From assembly GCA_028554755.1 (NCBI GenBank), contig JAPTOF010000025.1:5319501-5383500 (forward strand): 64,000 bases of DNA. Direction: 5' to 3'. A program made the translations under genes and the position numbers. The stretch is from Cordia subcordata (lineage: Eukaryota; Streptophyta; Magnoliopsida; Boraginales; Cordiaceae). Positions 1 through 9,616 of this stretch are shown here, one piece after another. The stretch's first letter is position 1, and every line of letters starts with the position of its first letter. A model generated the notes under the pieces. The model saw only the letters and a list, made by a program, of their open reading frames with translations, ran no database searches and had not been told where the DNA came from.

Positions 1-600
1 TATGCACGTAGAGAGTGAGGGCCATCATCTCCCTCTTAATGTGAGGGAACTGTTTGAGAAGTGGAAGACCTCGTCACATTAGCTTATGTACTTAGTTTCA
101 GAGAAGATGGGAAGTACCAGGTCGGTTGGTTTCTGATGCAATAGAATGAGAATCTATCGTACCAAGTAAATCATTGGGAAGAAAGTTCATATACTTGCGG
201 TAAGTGGACTGCCTATCACTTGCCTTGCTCACATGCACGAACTGTTGCCTGGTTTAGGAAGTTTAATGTTTCAGACATGATACCTCGATAGTTGACGGTG
301 AAAGCATACAAAGATACCTACTGGAGGACATTTGAGCCCCTTGGACATCAATGTTATTAGCCTTTAACGCCTAGATGGACGTTGCATCCAAACCCACGTC
401 ATATTCACCATTATTGGCTTCCAACGCCTAGATGGACGTGCATCTAAACCCACGTCATTTCACCAGAGAAGAGGCCGAGCTGGAGGCTGACGTATCTAAA
501 ACGAGATGGATTACTTAGACCAAGGTGGATAATGAAGGTGTCCAACATGCGGTCAACAAGGCCACACTAATCTAACTTGCCCCAATAATCAAAATGCATA
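1..600 (+). pseudogene. Mutator-like (MULE) transposase, C-terminal relic
   Basis: This is the 3' end of a mudrA-type transposase gene; its 5' part lies outside the window. At about 187-270 the reading contains a SWIM-type zinc finger, C-G-K-W ... L-P-C-S-H-A, the usual C-terminal signature of MULE transposases. At about 547-590 it contains a zinc knuckle, C-P-T-C-G-Q-Q-G-H-T-N-L-T-C (CX2CX4HX4C), which often ends these proteins. Stops interrupt the frame, for example near 79 and 290, so it is dead. A basic, proline-rich linker between the two motifs is partly duplicated (354-465). A PMD gene lies tail to tail with it on the other strand, consistent with one composite MULE. The family call is strong; the exact frame path is uncertain. 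Confidence 0.75.
354..465. repeat. 57-bp tandem duplication in the MULE tail
   Basis: Two adjacent copies (354-410 and 411-465) share the core CGCCTAGATGGACGT and the following ACCCACGTCAT. The duplication falls in the linker between the SWIM finger and the zinc knuckle. Confidence 0.8.
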
Positions 601-970
601 GTGTGTAGTTGTAACCTAGTAATGTTGTTATGTAATGTGTATTAATTTGTAATCTAAGTATTCTAAAAATTTGTAATCTTGTTTTATTTACTTAGTTGTA
701 ATCTTGGAATGTTGTTTTGTACTGTGTATTAGTTGTAATCTAAGTAATCCTACTTAGTTGTAATCTTATGTTGTTTACTTAGTTGTAATCTTGTAATATT
801 GTTATGTAATATGTATTAGTTGTAATTTGTAATGTTGTTATGTAATGTGTATTAGTTGTAACCTAAGTAATCCTTCATAGTTATGATCTAGTTTTGTTTA
901 CTTAATTGTAATCTTGTAATCTTGTTTTGTTTACTTAGCTTTAATCTTGTATTATTTTGTTTACAATTAC
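600..970. repeat. Degenerate tandem repeat after the MULE transposase
   Basis: Imperfect repeats of TTAGTTGTAATCTTGTAAT with interspersed TGTATTAGTTGTAATCTAAGTAAT units follow the transposase stop. They are probably 3' non-coding or subterminal sequence of the MULE. No coding signal is seen. Confidence 0.7.
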
Positions 971-1189
971 AACATAATGTCCACTTGAACCAAAAGAATT
1001 AAGTGTATAATATCCAATGGATAATATAATGTCCATAATACTGAAATAAAGACATCCACGGATCATAAATAATTATACAAAGGAAAAGCATAATACAGTC
1101 CCATAAATACACAATGAAGAAATAAGATTCGTCCAAAATAATAACAATAATAATAAAGTGCTACTAAACTAAATACATCACCCAAGTGT

Positions 1190-1899
1190 CTATTGCTGAG
1201 GCCTCTGTCCTCTGTTATCACAGTCTGGTAATTGATGTCGAACAGGAGGTGGTGCGTGTTGTTTCCTGGATGCAGATTTTGAGAGCACTAAGACTGCTTT
1301 GCAGGAGATAGCTGTGCCTGGGATTGCTGTTCATAACCACGATCGACCAATGAATCGTGGACAAAGTCTTTGGACCCCATGAATCTCGTAGGAGAGTTAC
1401 ATGCTGATTCGCTATGCTTCTCCTCGTCATCAGGCTCGTCATCTGGCTTATTAATCACTGGCCCAAAGGATCCGACACCATGTGTCATATCGTGTCAACC
1501 GCCGTTACTCTGACCAATCCCCTTGCTGGAATAATCGATGGGGTTCAACCAATACGTGGATCGGTGCCCTGACAACTATGTCGGCTGCATAGACACATGA
1601 TGCTGTGGTAATGATACATCGGGGGTAAATGACATGTACTAAGACGATGAACCACTTGTGTCGTATATAGAGGTACCCTTATGGTGACCATAAGTATGCT
1701 ACTAGGGGCACTGGGAGGCTATGATAACTTACTGGGATAAGTATGTTGCTGATGGCGCTGAGGGGAACACATATGCTGAGTACAATGCTTTCTATGGTAC
1801 TGTGCTTGTTACGTCGGGGGCCCGTGTGGCAACTCCCATATCGCTTTCTGCTTAATGAGATGCCCATGCTGTGTGTGCCGCAGTGCATGCTCGCCACGT
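1190..1899 (-). pseudogene. PMD/MAIN-like gene, C-terminal part
   Basis: This is the C-terminal segment of the gene whose PMD domain lies at 11030-12750. The two parts are separated by copia element 1, whose flanking AGCTG duplication (1900-1904 and 11002-11006) shows that they were once continuous. On the minus strand one reading ends in a proline/arginine/glutamine-rich tail with a stop at 1190-1192. Low-complexity basic tails of this kind are common in PMD proteins encoded near Mutator elements. Several frame changes are needed to read it through, so it is a pseudogene. The evidence here is mostly contextual; the domain evidence is in the other segment. Confidence 0.5.
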
Positions 1900-1904
1900 A
1901 GCTG

Positions 1905-3249
1905 TGTTGGCTAAATACTTGTTATTAATTTTGATGATGAAAATTTATATGCATTCATAATTGTTTGACTAAAAGCATCTTGTGAAGATAAGTGCTTAGA
2001 TGTATAAGTAGATGCTTGATAGATGGAAGAAGATGAACAAAAACGTATTATTTGAAGAACAAGAAGATGAGAAGGCATAAGGAGGACAAGAGACGTCATA
2101 AGGTGTACTGGACGTTCTTTTTGCTCCTTTATGAAATGCCTAAATATTTTATATATTTGGATTAAACTTCTTTTTTCATTGTTTACACATTTTTTAAACT
2201 CTTGCATATTTGATTTCATAAAAGCACAAATGAATTTGAATGCACACGTAGAGTAAAAATGTGTTTTTGAAGTGTTTTAAGTCATAGAGAGTATTTACAA
2301 ATTGTCTTAAAGTGATTTGGAGTTATGAAAATTGCACTGAAAAAGTTTTGGCTAAAGTTTGGATTTACTTCACTTTCTGAAGTGGCTGGACCCCCCAGCC
2401 GGTCGACCGGCTGACCTGGGTAGGTCGCCCGGCCAAGTCAAAAACTGAAGGACAAAGTCAGACCCCCTAGCCGGTCGACCGGCTAAGGCGTCCGGCCTAG
2501 TCAGTGAAGGCCAAGAGGAGGCCGGATGACCTAGCCGGTTGACCGGCTAAACGGCTGAACGGGTTGCTGTAATAAATATACTAGCCGTTTATTACCGTTC
2601 TGGCCATTTCCTTCCTCTTTTCCTCACCTACCAAATCCCTAACACCCAAATCTCTTTAAATACACATTCATTACACTCTCAAATAATCAACTCAAGTGTG
2701 CAAAATCTTATATCATCATTCAATCAAGCTTTGAGCCATTCTTGCAATATCTTTGAGCTTTCAAAAGCTTCATTCATTGCAATATCTTCTTTTTGAGAAG
2801 AAAATTTTCAAATGCTATCATTTCTTATTCCTTTGATTATATACACACTTTAAGAGCTAAAATTCTAGAGAGATTCATTCATTAAAGCTTGTAAAGTGTG
2901 GGGAAATCCTAAAGAGTGGAACTTTTGGGTTCTTTGAAGTTGGGCTCCAAAGAGGTGTAAGAAATTGGTTTTTGCTTCACCAAGATATGAAGAATCAATT
3001 TAGTGAAGGTTGTTGAAGTCCTAAGAGGAGCTTCCTTAGATGGTGGACGTAGGCTTGGCAGAACCACCTTAAATCGTTTGTCTCTTTTCTCTCTATACTT
3101 TAGTTATTTTATTTGCTTAAATTGTTTACATTGTGTTTGATATTTTGTTTGAAAGAAATTGTTGAATTTGTGTGAATTTTTTTTTAAAAAAAATTGGTAA
3201 TTATATCTTAGTTCACCTCCTCCCTGCCCTTAAGATATTTACACCTACA
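1905..3249 (+). repeat. 5' LTR of copia element 1
   Basis: The LTR starts TGTTGGCTAAATA and ends CCTACA (TG...CA). It is 1345 bp long against 1385 bp for the 3' copy. U3 holds a cluster of CpG-rich palindromes at 2398-2413, 2469-2484 and 2533-2548, a GTAATAAA...TTTATTAC hairpin at 2569-2595, and a TATA-like TTTAAATA at 2655-2662. Confidence 0.95.
2398..2662 (+). promoter_or_regulatory. LTR palindrome cluster, hairpin and TATA-like box
   Basis: Three 16-bp palindromes (AGCCGGTCGACCGGCT at 2398-2413 and 2469-2484, one mismatch at 2533-2548) precede an 8-bp-stem inverted repeat (2569-2595) and a TATA-like TTTAAATA (2655-2662). This order is kept in the other copia LTRs in the window. A promoter role is inferred from position and conservation. 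Confidence 0.6.
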
Positions 3250-3250
3250 A

Positions 3251-3264
3251 TTGGCATCAGAGAC
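3251..3264 (+). other. Primer-binding site of copia element 1
   Basis: TTGGCATCAGAGAC starts one base after the LTR end. It is close to TTGGTATCAGAGC, the usual plant copia site complementary to the 3' end of initiator methionine tRNA. Confidence 0.85.
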
Positions 3265-3308
3265 GGGGTTCTACCTATAGTTTAACACCTAGTAGAATCT
3301 TAGCAAGT

Positions 3309-3935
3309 ATGGAGGGAATTTCTATTAAGCAAGCATCCCCTTTTGATGGAACAAATTATGCATTTTGGAAAATAAAAATGAAAGTATTTATACACTCACA
3401 ATATTATAAAACTTGGAAAAAGTTTTGACGAACTAAAAGATGCATTTGCTAAACTACATGATGATCTTTCTCTAGCTTTGGCAAAAAATAAGCAAATGCA
3501 TAGAAAATTGAACTTGATCTTGATGAAAAAGAAATTTTGGAAAAGAAGAATGCATCTTTTGTAGAAAAAATAGAAATCTTGGAAAAAGAAAATTATTCAT
3601 ATGCCGAAGATTTCGTAAAGTTTGAAAAAGAGGTTAGAGACTTGAAAAAGAAAAATATGGATTTGGACGGAATTATTCAAAAATTTACAAATGGCAAAGA
3701 AAATTTTGAAAAACTCTTTGGAAGTCAAAAAATTGCTTTTGATAAGAGCAGAATTTGATACAAACCTAGAATTAATCAAAAGTATTTCAAAATCTACTTT
3801 GTCAAGGCTTCTACCTCTACATCCTCCTCTTCACCAAAATCTAATATTACTTGTACATATTGTGAAAAGAAAGGACATGTATCTACTCATTGTTACTATA
3901 AGAAACTTTGTGATAGAAGATCACATGTTCCACAT
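3309..3935 (+). pseudogene. gag remnant of copia element 1
   Basis: The gag gene starts at ATG 3309 with a short N-terminal piece that includes P-F-D-G-T-N-Y-A-F-W, typical of the copia gag of this family. After about 3420 it jumps to the C-terminal part, so the central UBN2/retrotrans-gag region is missing. Element 2 still has that region at 24900-25400. What remains is a lysine/glutamate-rich coiled-coil stretch (about 3480-3760) and a zinc knuckle, C-T-Y-C-E-K-K-G-H-V-S-T-H-C (CX2CX4HX4C), at about 3850-3893 in a different frame. The deletion and frameshifts make it non-functional. Confidence 0.85.
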
Positions 3936-4039
3936 TGGCAAAGACCTCAATGGGTGGTCAAAAACAAAAATTGAAACTAACGCCAAGGACCCAAGGTGTT
4001 GGGGACCCCAAAATAAAGAATTGCATTTGAATTTCATGT

Positions 4040-5434
4040 GTGTAGGTATCCAATGAAAGCAAAACAAGAAAAATGAGATGGATATTGGATAGTGGTTATT
4101 CTAAGCATATGACGGGAAACTCTTTACTCTTTTACAAATTAAAAGGAAAAAAGGAGGAGACGTTACCTTTGGCGACAAAGCAAAGGAAAAATAATTGTAA
4201 AAGGAAGCATTGGTAAACAAAACTCTCTTGCTATATAAAATGTCTTACTCGTAGAAGGCCTAAAATTTAATCTACTTAACATTAGTCAATTGTGTGACAA
4301 AGGTCATAAAATAGTTTTTCAATCCTCTAGTTGCATTGTCTATGGATGTGGAAATGATAATATATTATTTGTAGCTAAAAAAAATGAAAATGTCTTCACC
4401 ATTAAAATTGATCAACTTGTATGTCAACATGTTAAATGCTTGTCCGTTGTGCACGATAATGTTTGGTTATGGCATAGAAGATTAGGACATGCTAGCATGA
4501 GCTTATTGAATGATTTGTCAAAGTATGATCTAGTTAGAGACTTATCAAAGCTAAAATTTGAAAAAGACAAAATTTGTGATGCTTGTCAACTAGGAAAACA
4601 ACATAAGGCATCCTTCAAATCCCTAAATAAATTTTCAACAAATAGGGCATTGCAACTATTACATATGGATTTGTTTAGATCTATTGATGTGGCTATCTTA
4701 GGAGGATCTAGATATACATTTATTGTAGTAGATGATTATACTAGATTTACATGGGACATGTTTCTTGCAAATAAAAATGACGCCTTCAATGAATTTGCAA
4801 GATTGTATAGAAAAGTGCAAAATAAGAAAGGCTATTTTATAACTTGCATCCGTAGTGATAATGGTACCGAATATGTGAACACTCCTTTCATGAACTTTTG
4901 TGATGAACATGGCATTGAACACAACTTTTCGGCCCCTCGTACTCCTCAACAAAATGGGTAGTAGAGAGGAAGAATTGTACATTATAAGAAATGGCAAGAA
5001 CTATGCTAAAAGAATACAACTTGCCAACATATTTTCGGAGTGAAGCTATAAATACTGCATGTTATATACAAAATAGAGTTTTGATTAAACCCATCATAAA
5101 TAAAACTCTATATGAATTATGGCATGGTAAAACACCTAAAATATCATATTTCAAAGTGTTTGGTTGTAAATGCTTTATCCTAAATACTAAGGATCACTTG
5201 AGGAAATTTGATGCTAAATCAGACGAAGATATATTTTTAGGTTATTCCACAAAGAGCAAAGCATATAGAGTATATAATAAAAGAACTCTTATTGTGGAAG
5301 AATCAATGCATGTTACATTTGATGAGACTAACCCATTTGAGCCGAGAAAGGAGATTGATGATGTAGGTTATCTTTTGGAAAAGACGACACTTGAAGATCC
5401 AACTCTAAAAGCCAAAGAAAATCCAACAAAATAA
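4040..5434 (+). pseudogene. Protease and integrase region of copia element 1
   Basis: The aspartic protease motif W-I-L-D-S-G-Y-S-K-H-M-T-G lies near 4081-4120. The HHCC gag-pre-integrase zinc finger (W-H-R-R-L-G-H-A ... C-D-A-C-Q) lies near 4468-4600. The integrase core follows, with D in L-H-M-D-L-F, D in R-S-D-N-G-T-E and E in H-G-I-E-H-N-F. A one-base loss near 4958, just after P-Q-Q-N-G, shifts the frame; the rest continues at 4991-5434 through F-G-C-K-C-F and the family C-terminal region. It would process Gag-Pol and insert cDNA, but the protease region is frameshifted and the gene is dead. Confidence 0.9.
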
Positions 5435-5559
5435 GAGAATGCAAAGAAGCAAGAAGAACATGGAGGTCTCAAGCCAATGAGGAAAGTGAACAATGCTCAA
5501 ACAAAGGAAATGTTGAAACCAAAGAAACTCATGAAGACCTACCGAAAAGTTGAAAGTTC

Positions 5560-7184
5560 GTAAGAAGCCATTCTCAATATCTAATCCTCAGTGATCCAAA
5601 TGAAGGTGTAAGAATTAGGCGTAATGTTAATGTTTTTTGTGAGCATCATGTATTTACCTCTCATATAGAACCCAAAAATGTAAAAGAAGTCTTACTTGAT
5701 GAAAATAGGATAATTGCCATGCAATAAGAAAGTAACCAATTTGATAGAAATAAAGTATGGAAGCTAGTTGAAAGGCCTAAAGACATGCGGGTAATTGGAA
5801 CAGAATGCGTATTTAGAAACAAACTAGATGAAGCCGGAATAGTAACTAGGAAGAAGGTTAGACTAGTAGCACAAGGATACAGTCAAGAAGAAGGAATTGA
5901 TTACGATGAGACCTATGCTCCCGTAACTAGACTTGAATCCATTTGTATGTTACTTGCATTTGCCTGCTATATGGACTTCAAACTTTATCAAATGGATGTT
6001 AAAAGTGCCTTTTTAAATGGATTCATTGAAGAAGTTTATGTTGAACAACCTCCTGATTTTGAAGATTCTTATTTTCCTAATCATGTTTTTAAACTAGAAA
6101 AAGCATTATATGGTTTAAAACAAGCTCCTAGAGCTTAGTATGAAAGACTTAGTGGATTTCTTGTAGAAAATAACTTCAAAAGAGGAAAACTTGACTTTAC
6201 CTTAAAAGAGAAGGGAAGGATATTTTACTTGTTCAAATCTATGTTGATGATATAATCTTTGGTTCTATTAACGTTTCTTTATGTGAGAGATTCTCTAAGT
6301 GTATGCACAAGGAGTTCGAGATGAGCATGATGGAAGAGTTAACATTCTTCCTTGGACTCCAAATCAAAGAAGCAAAGGAGGGGATCTTCATCAATCAAGC
6401 TAAATACACTAAGGAAAATATCAAAAAATTTGGACTTGAAGATGCAAAGGGGATTGGAACTCCCATGAGCCCCTCAACAAAGTTGGATAAGGATAAGAAA
6501 GGTAAACGTGTAGACGAGAAGAAATACAGAGGTATGATCGGCAGCCTATTATATTTTACTTCTTTTAGACCTGATATCATGTTTGCAGTGTGTTTATGTG
6601 CTAGATTTCAATCTAACCCTAAGGAAACTCACTTAATTGTTGTAAAAAGAATCATTAGATACCTTAAGGGAAGAATTAATCTAGGGCTTTGGTATGCAAA
6701 AGGAACTTCATTTGACTTATATGGATTATCTGATGCTGACAACGCTGGTTGCAAAGTAGACCGTAAAAGCACTAGTTGGACTTGTCAATTCCTAGGACAT
6801 TCCTTAGTATCTCGGTCCTGTAGGAAACAAAACAGTTTTGCTATCTCTACCATCGAAGCTGAATATATTACAACTGGTAGTTGCGTAGCTCAAATCTTGT
6901 GGATTAAACAAAATTTGGTTGATTATGGGTTGCAATATGATCATGTTCCTATATATTGTGATAATACTAGTGAAATTAATCTCACTAAGAACCCAATTCA
7001 ACATTCAAGAACTAAGCATGTTGAGATTAGGCACCATTTCATTAGAGATCATGTTCAAAAAGGAGATATCATACTTGAATTTGTGGATACTTTGCATCAA
7101 GTTGCTGATATTTTTACTAAATCATTGCATGAGGATCAATTTTACAAGATTAGAAGAAAAATTGAAATGATAAAAAGTGGTTAA
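5560..7184 (+). pseudogene. Reverse transcriptase and RNase H of copia element 1
   Basis: RT begins with the copia hallmarks R-L-V-A-Q-G-Y and D-Y-D-E-T-Y-A-P-V (about 5860-5925), then Q-M-D-V-K-S-A-F-L-N-G and K-A-L-Y-G-L-K-Q-A-P-R. A tryptophan codon is replaced by a stop at 6136-6138. The catalytic Y-V-D-D is at 6240-6251 in another frame. From 6303 one open frame runs to the stop at 7182-7184 and covers the RT connection and RNase H, including T-I-E-A-E-Y, C-D-N and a C-terminal H-H-F-I-R-D motif. RT-RNase H would copy element RNA to cDNA. The internal stop and frameshift between the two RT halves abolish this. Confidence 0.9.
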
Positions 7185-7239
7185 AATACATATATATGTG
7201 TTTATATGGCTTGGGCATGGAAAAATATGTATTTGTGCA

Positions 7240-7380
7240 CTTTCTGACCTGGCCGGTAGACTGGACTGAAGCTATTAGGCATTCGGCTAAAACGAAAAAC
7301 TTTTTCTGCTCTTCGATTCGGCCAATCGACCGGCTGAACGCGGACAAGGTTAAAATTGGGGGTTTTAACCCCAAATTCAC
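7240..7380 (+). promoter_or_regulatory. Internal palindrome cluster upstream of the extra ORF
   Basis: Between the RNase H stop (7184) and the extra ORF start (7546) lie diverged copies of the LTR palindrome. The best is CCAATCGACCGGCT at about 7322-7335, with CCTGGCCGGTAGACTGG-like sequence near 7246. A GGGGGTTTTAACCCC inverted repeat follows at about 7357-7371. The same arrangement occurs in elements 2 and 3. An internal promoter role is inferred. Confidence 0.5.
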
Positions 7381-7545
7381 ACAATTACTCTCAAAATTTT
7401 TAACGCTAAACCTAAAACTCTCTCAAACCCACTTATAATTCTTCAACTTTCATTCAATTTCTTCCAAAATTCTTCTTATATTTTGATTACCCACATAAAA
7501 AAACTTGTTTTCACCAATTCAACTTGCCAAAAATCATTCAAAATC

Positions 7546-8935
7546 ATGGTGAATCTAAGAACTAGAAGTCAAGAACGTGGGAGAAGAGGAAAGAGGGCAA
7601 GAGCACAATCTTCTCCACCACCTCACATATCAAAGATTCAAGGGAAAGATTTGATATTATACGGTAAATTTCTTCTAGACTCAGATTTCGCTGGCATTGA
7701 TATTCTTTCACTATTCAATGATTGGTATATGTTTATGCATCTACATTGTGATGCTCAAGATAGATTAGTGATAGAATTCTATGAGAATCTTGAAGTACAT
7801 CGTAAAAGCCTGAAACTTGAGTTAACTTCAACTGTTTGTGGAGTAAATTTTGTGCTTAATGAGGAAACTTTGCATAAAATCTTTCATACGCCTGTAGACG
7901 GAGAAGGACATTGTAATAGCCAAGGATGGCTGGAAGGGATTAAGGGTACTGATAAACCAAAAGAAGTTATAGATTTTATGTGGAAGGATGTAGGGCCATA
8001 TGATCTAGAGTTAATTTTTCCTTTATTGAAAGATGTTGATTTTAACAAGAGAATCGCATTCAAAATAATTAGTGAAGTAATTATTCCGAGAAATATCAAT
8101 GATGGGAACATGCCGGTAATGGATGCCTATGTCTTTATAGCTTGAAGAAGGGTGTTAAGATTGATTTACCTTTCCTTATCCTGCAACACATGCTACATAT
8201 TAGTGGAAAGGATGGAGGAAAAACAACTATCCCTGGATATGGTATGGCTTTGATGCATATTTTCTCTCACTTCAAGATTTCTTCAAATGCTCCATTTAGA
8301 AAGTTTGCCTGGAACTTTGATATGCTTTATGTGAATTTTATAGGCATCTACTGGTACAATGGGGAACCTATAAACAGAGAAACATTTAAAAACTTGCCCC
8401 TAGACACCCAGGCAGCGATTAAGAATAGAACAAAGAAGGGAACCACTTTTATTAATCTTGTCTATGGGCCTGATGCATAACAATTTGATGATATGCTTGA
8501 GGGAATAGACATTACTTTAGAAGAAGAAGTAGGGCCAAAACATGAGGGTGAAGCTAACATAGGCATACCAGGAACAATACCCATGGTCGTTAGTACCTTT
8601 GAAGATGAAGAATTAGATCCCCAAAAAGCTACTCTTAGGAGAGTGATGAGAGAATCAAGGGCACAAGGATATATTGGTAAGCAACGCTGAGTTGAAATTT
8701 AACGAGGTGTAGGGTCTAGCTCAATGGGTCAACAAGAAGACCCCTCGATGATGACTCAGATTTTTTCTCAGTTGTAAGCCTTGAACACGGGAATGGGAGA
8801 AATGAGGGCCATAATGACGAACCAATGGAATGAGCTCACTCTCTGGAGGGCACACATTGATTCGGAAATGATGAGTATGTGTTCTAACATGTAGGAGTGC
8901 TTTAGAGATCACCATGATTGGGCACCATGCTTTTC
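7546..8935 (+). pseudogene. Extra ORF of copia element 1 (envelope-like position)
   Basis: A third gene follows pol in the same orientation, in the place where Sireviruses carry an envelope-like ORF. It starts at ATG 7546 with a basic, arginine-rich N-terminus (R-G-R-R-G-K-R-A-R-A), followed by a domain with W-Y-M-F-M-H-L-H and V-I-E-F-Y-E-N-L-E-V-H. From memory this resembles the plant 'putative transposon protein' domain (Pfam Transposase_32). A frameshift near 8130 moves the reading to 8142-8480. A stop at 8478-8480 and further breaks precede a C-terminal coiled-coil-like part ending near 8935. Elements 2 and 3 have the same ORF. Its function is unknown; I see no clear signal peptide or membrane anchor. 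Confidence 0.75.
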
Positions 8936-9141
8936 ATATTCAAAAACTCATTTTTAGCATTAGAAAACAATTTTAGTTCATTTTTGCTTGGTTTTAAACT
9001 TCTTAGTTTCTTTTCAATTTCGGATTGGTCGTATTGTCTTTGCTTTTATTTCAAGGATTAAACTCTTCAGTTTATACTATCTTTACTTGCAATCTCTTCG
9101 TGCCTCCCTATTAATTTTTGCTGATGCTAAAGGGGTGAGAA

Positions 9142-9340
9142 AGAAAGAGAAAAGAAGCAGGAGAGCACATGAAAAGTTGATTTGCACTAACTTGATTTGC
9201 TTACGAGTTGATATGGTAATTTGCTTATGAATTGATATGGTGATTTGCTTGTGATTCATAGAAAGAGAAAAGGAGTAGGAGAGCACATGAAAAGTTGATT
9301 TGCGCTAACTTGATTTGCTTGTGAGTTGATATAGCTCACT
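9142..9340. repeat. 118-bp tandem duplication downstream of the extra ORF
   Basis: The unit beginning AGAAAGAGAAAAG at 9142 recurs at 9260. Each copy contains GAGAGCACATGAAAAGTTGA followed by repeated TTGATTTGCTT motifs. It lies in the non-coding region between the extra ORF and the polypurine tract. Confidence 0.8.
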
Positions 9341-9602
9341 TCTTTGGATGATTATATGGATACAACTTACATCTGGTGATTATATTGTTTAAACTTGAAC
9401 TAATAGTAGACTTGCATGATAGTTGATTTACATGAGTTGATCACTTGTGCATTGAGAAAAGTGTTTTGATGATTGCTTTCAAAATATGCATGAGTTAAAC
9501 TTGAAAAGGGGAGCATTTTCCCAAATACATTTTTATTTGGAAAAGAAATGCATATATTAAGGGGGAGTGCCTTTGCTCATATCTTAAAAATTTGTCATTA
9601 TC

Positions 9603-9616
9603 AAAAAGGGGGAGAT
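9603..9616 (+). other. Polypurine tract of copia element 1
   Basis: AAAAAGGGGGAGAT lies directly before the 3' LTR (TGTTGG at 9617). This is the standard plus-strand primer position and sequence for plant copia elements. Confidence 0.9.

Noticed and set aside
1911..2219. Similar minus-strand ORFs at 1911-2219 and 9623-9931
   Set aside because: They are the same non-coding LTR segment read antisense in both LTRs; no domain, and the LTR is otherwise non-coding.
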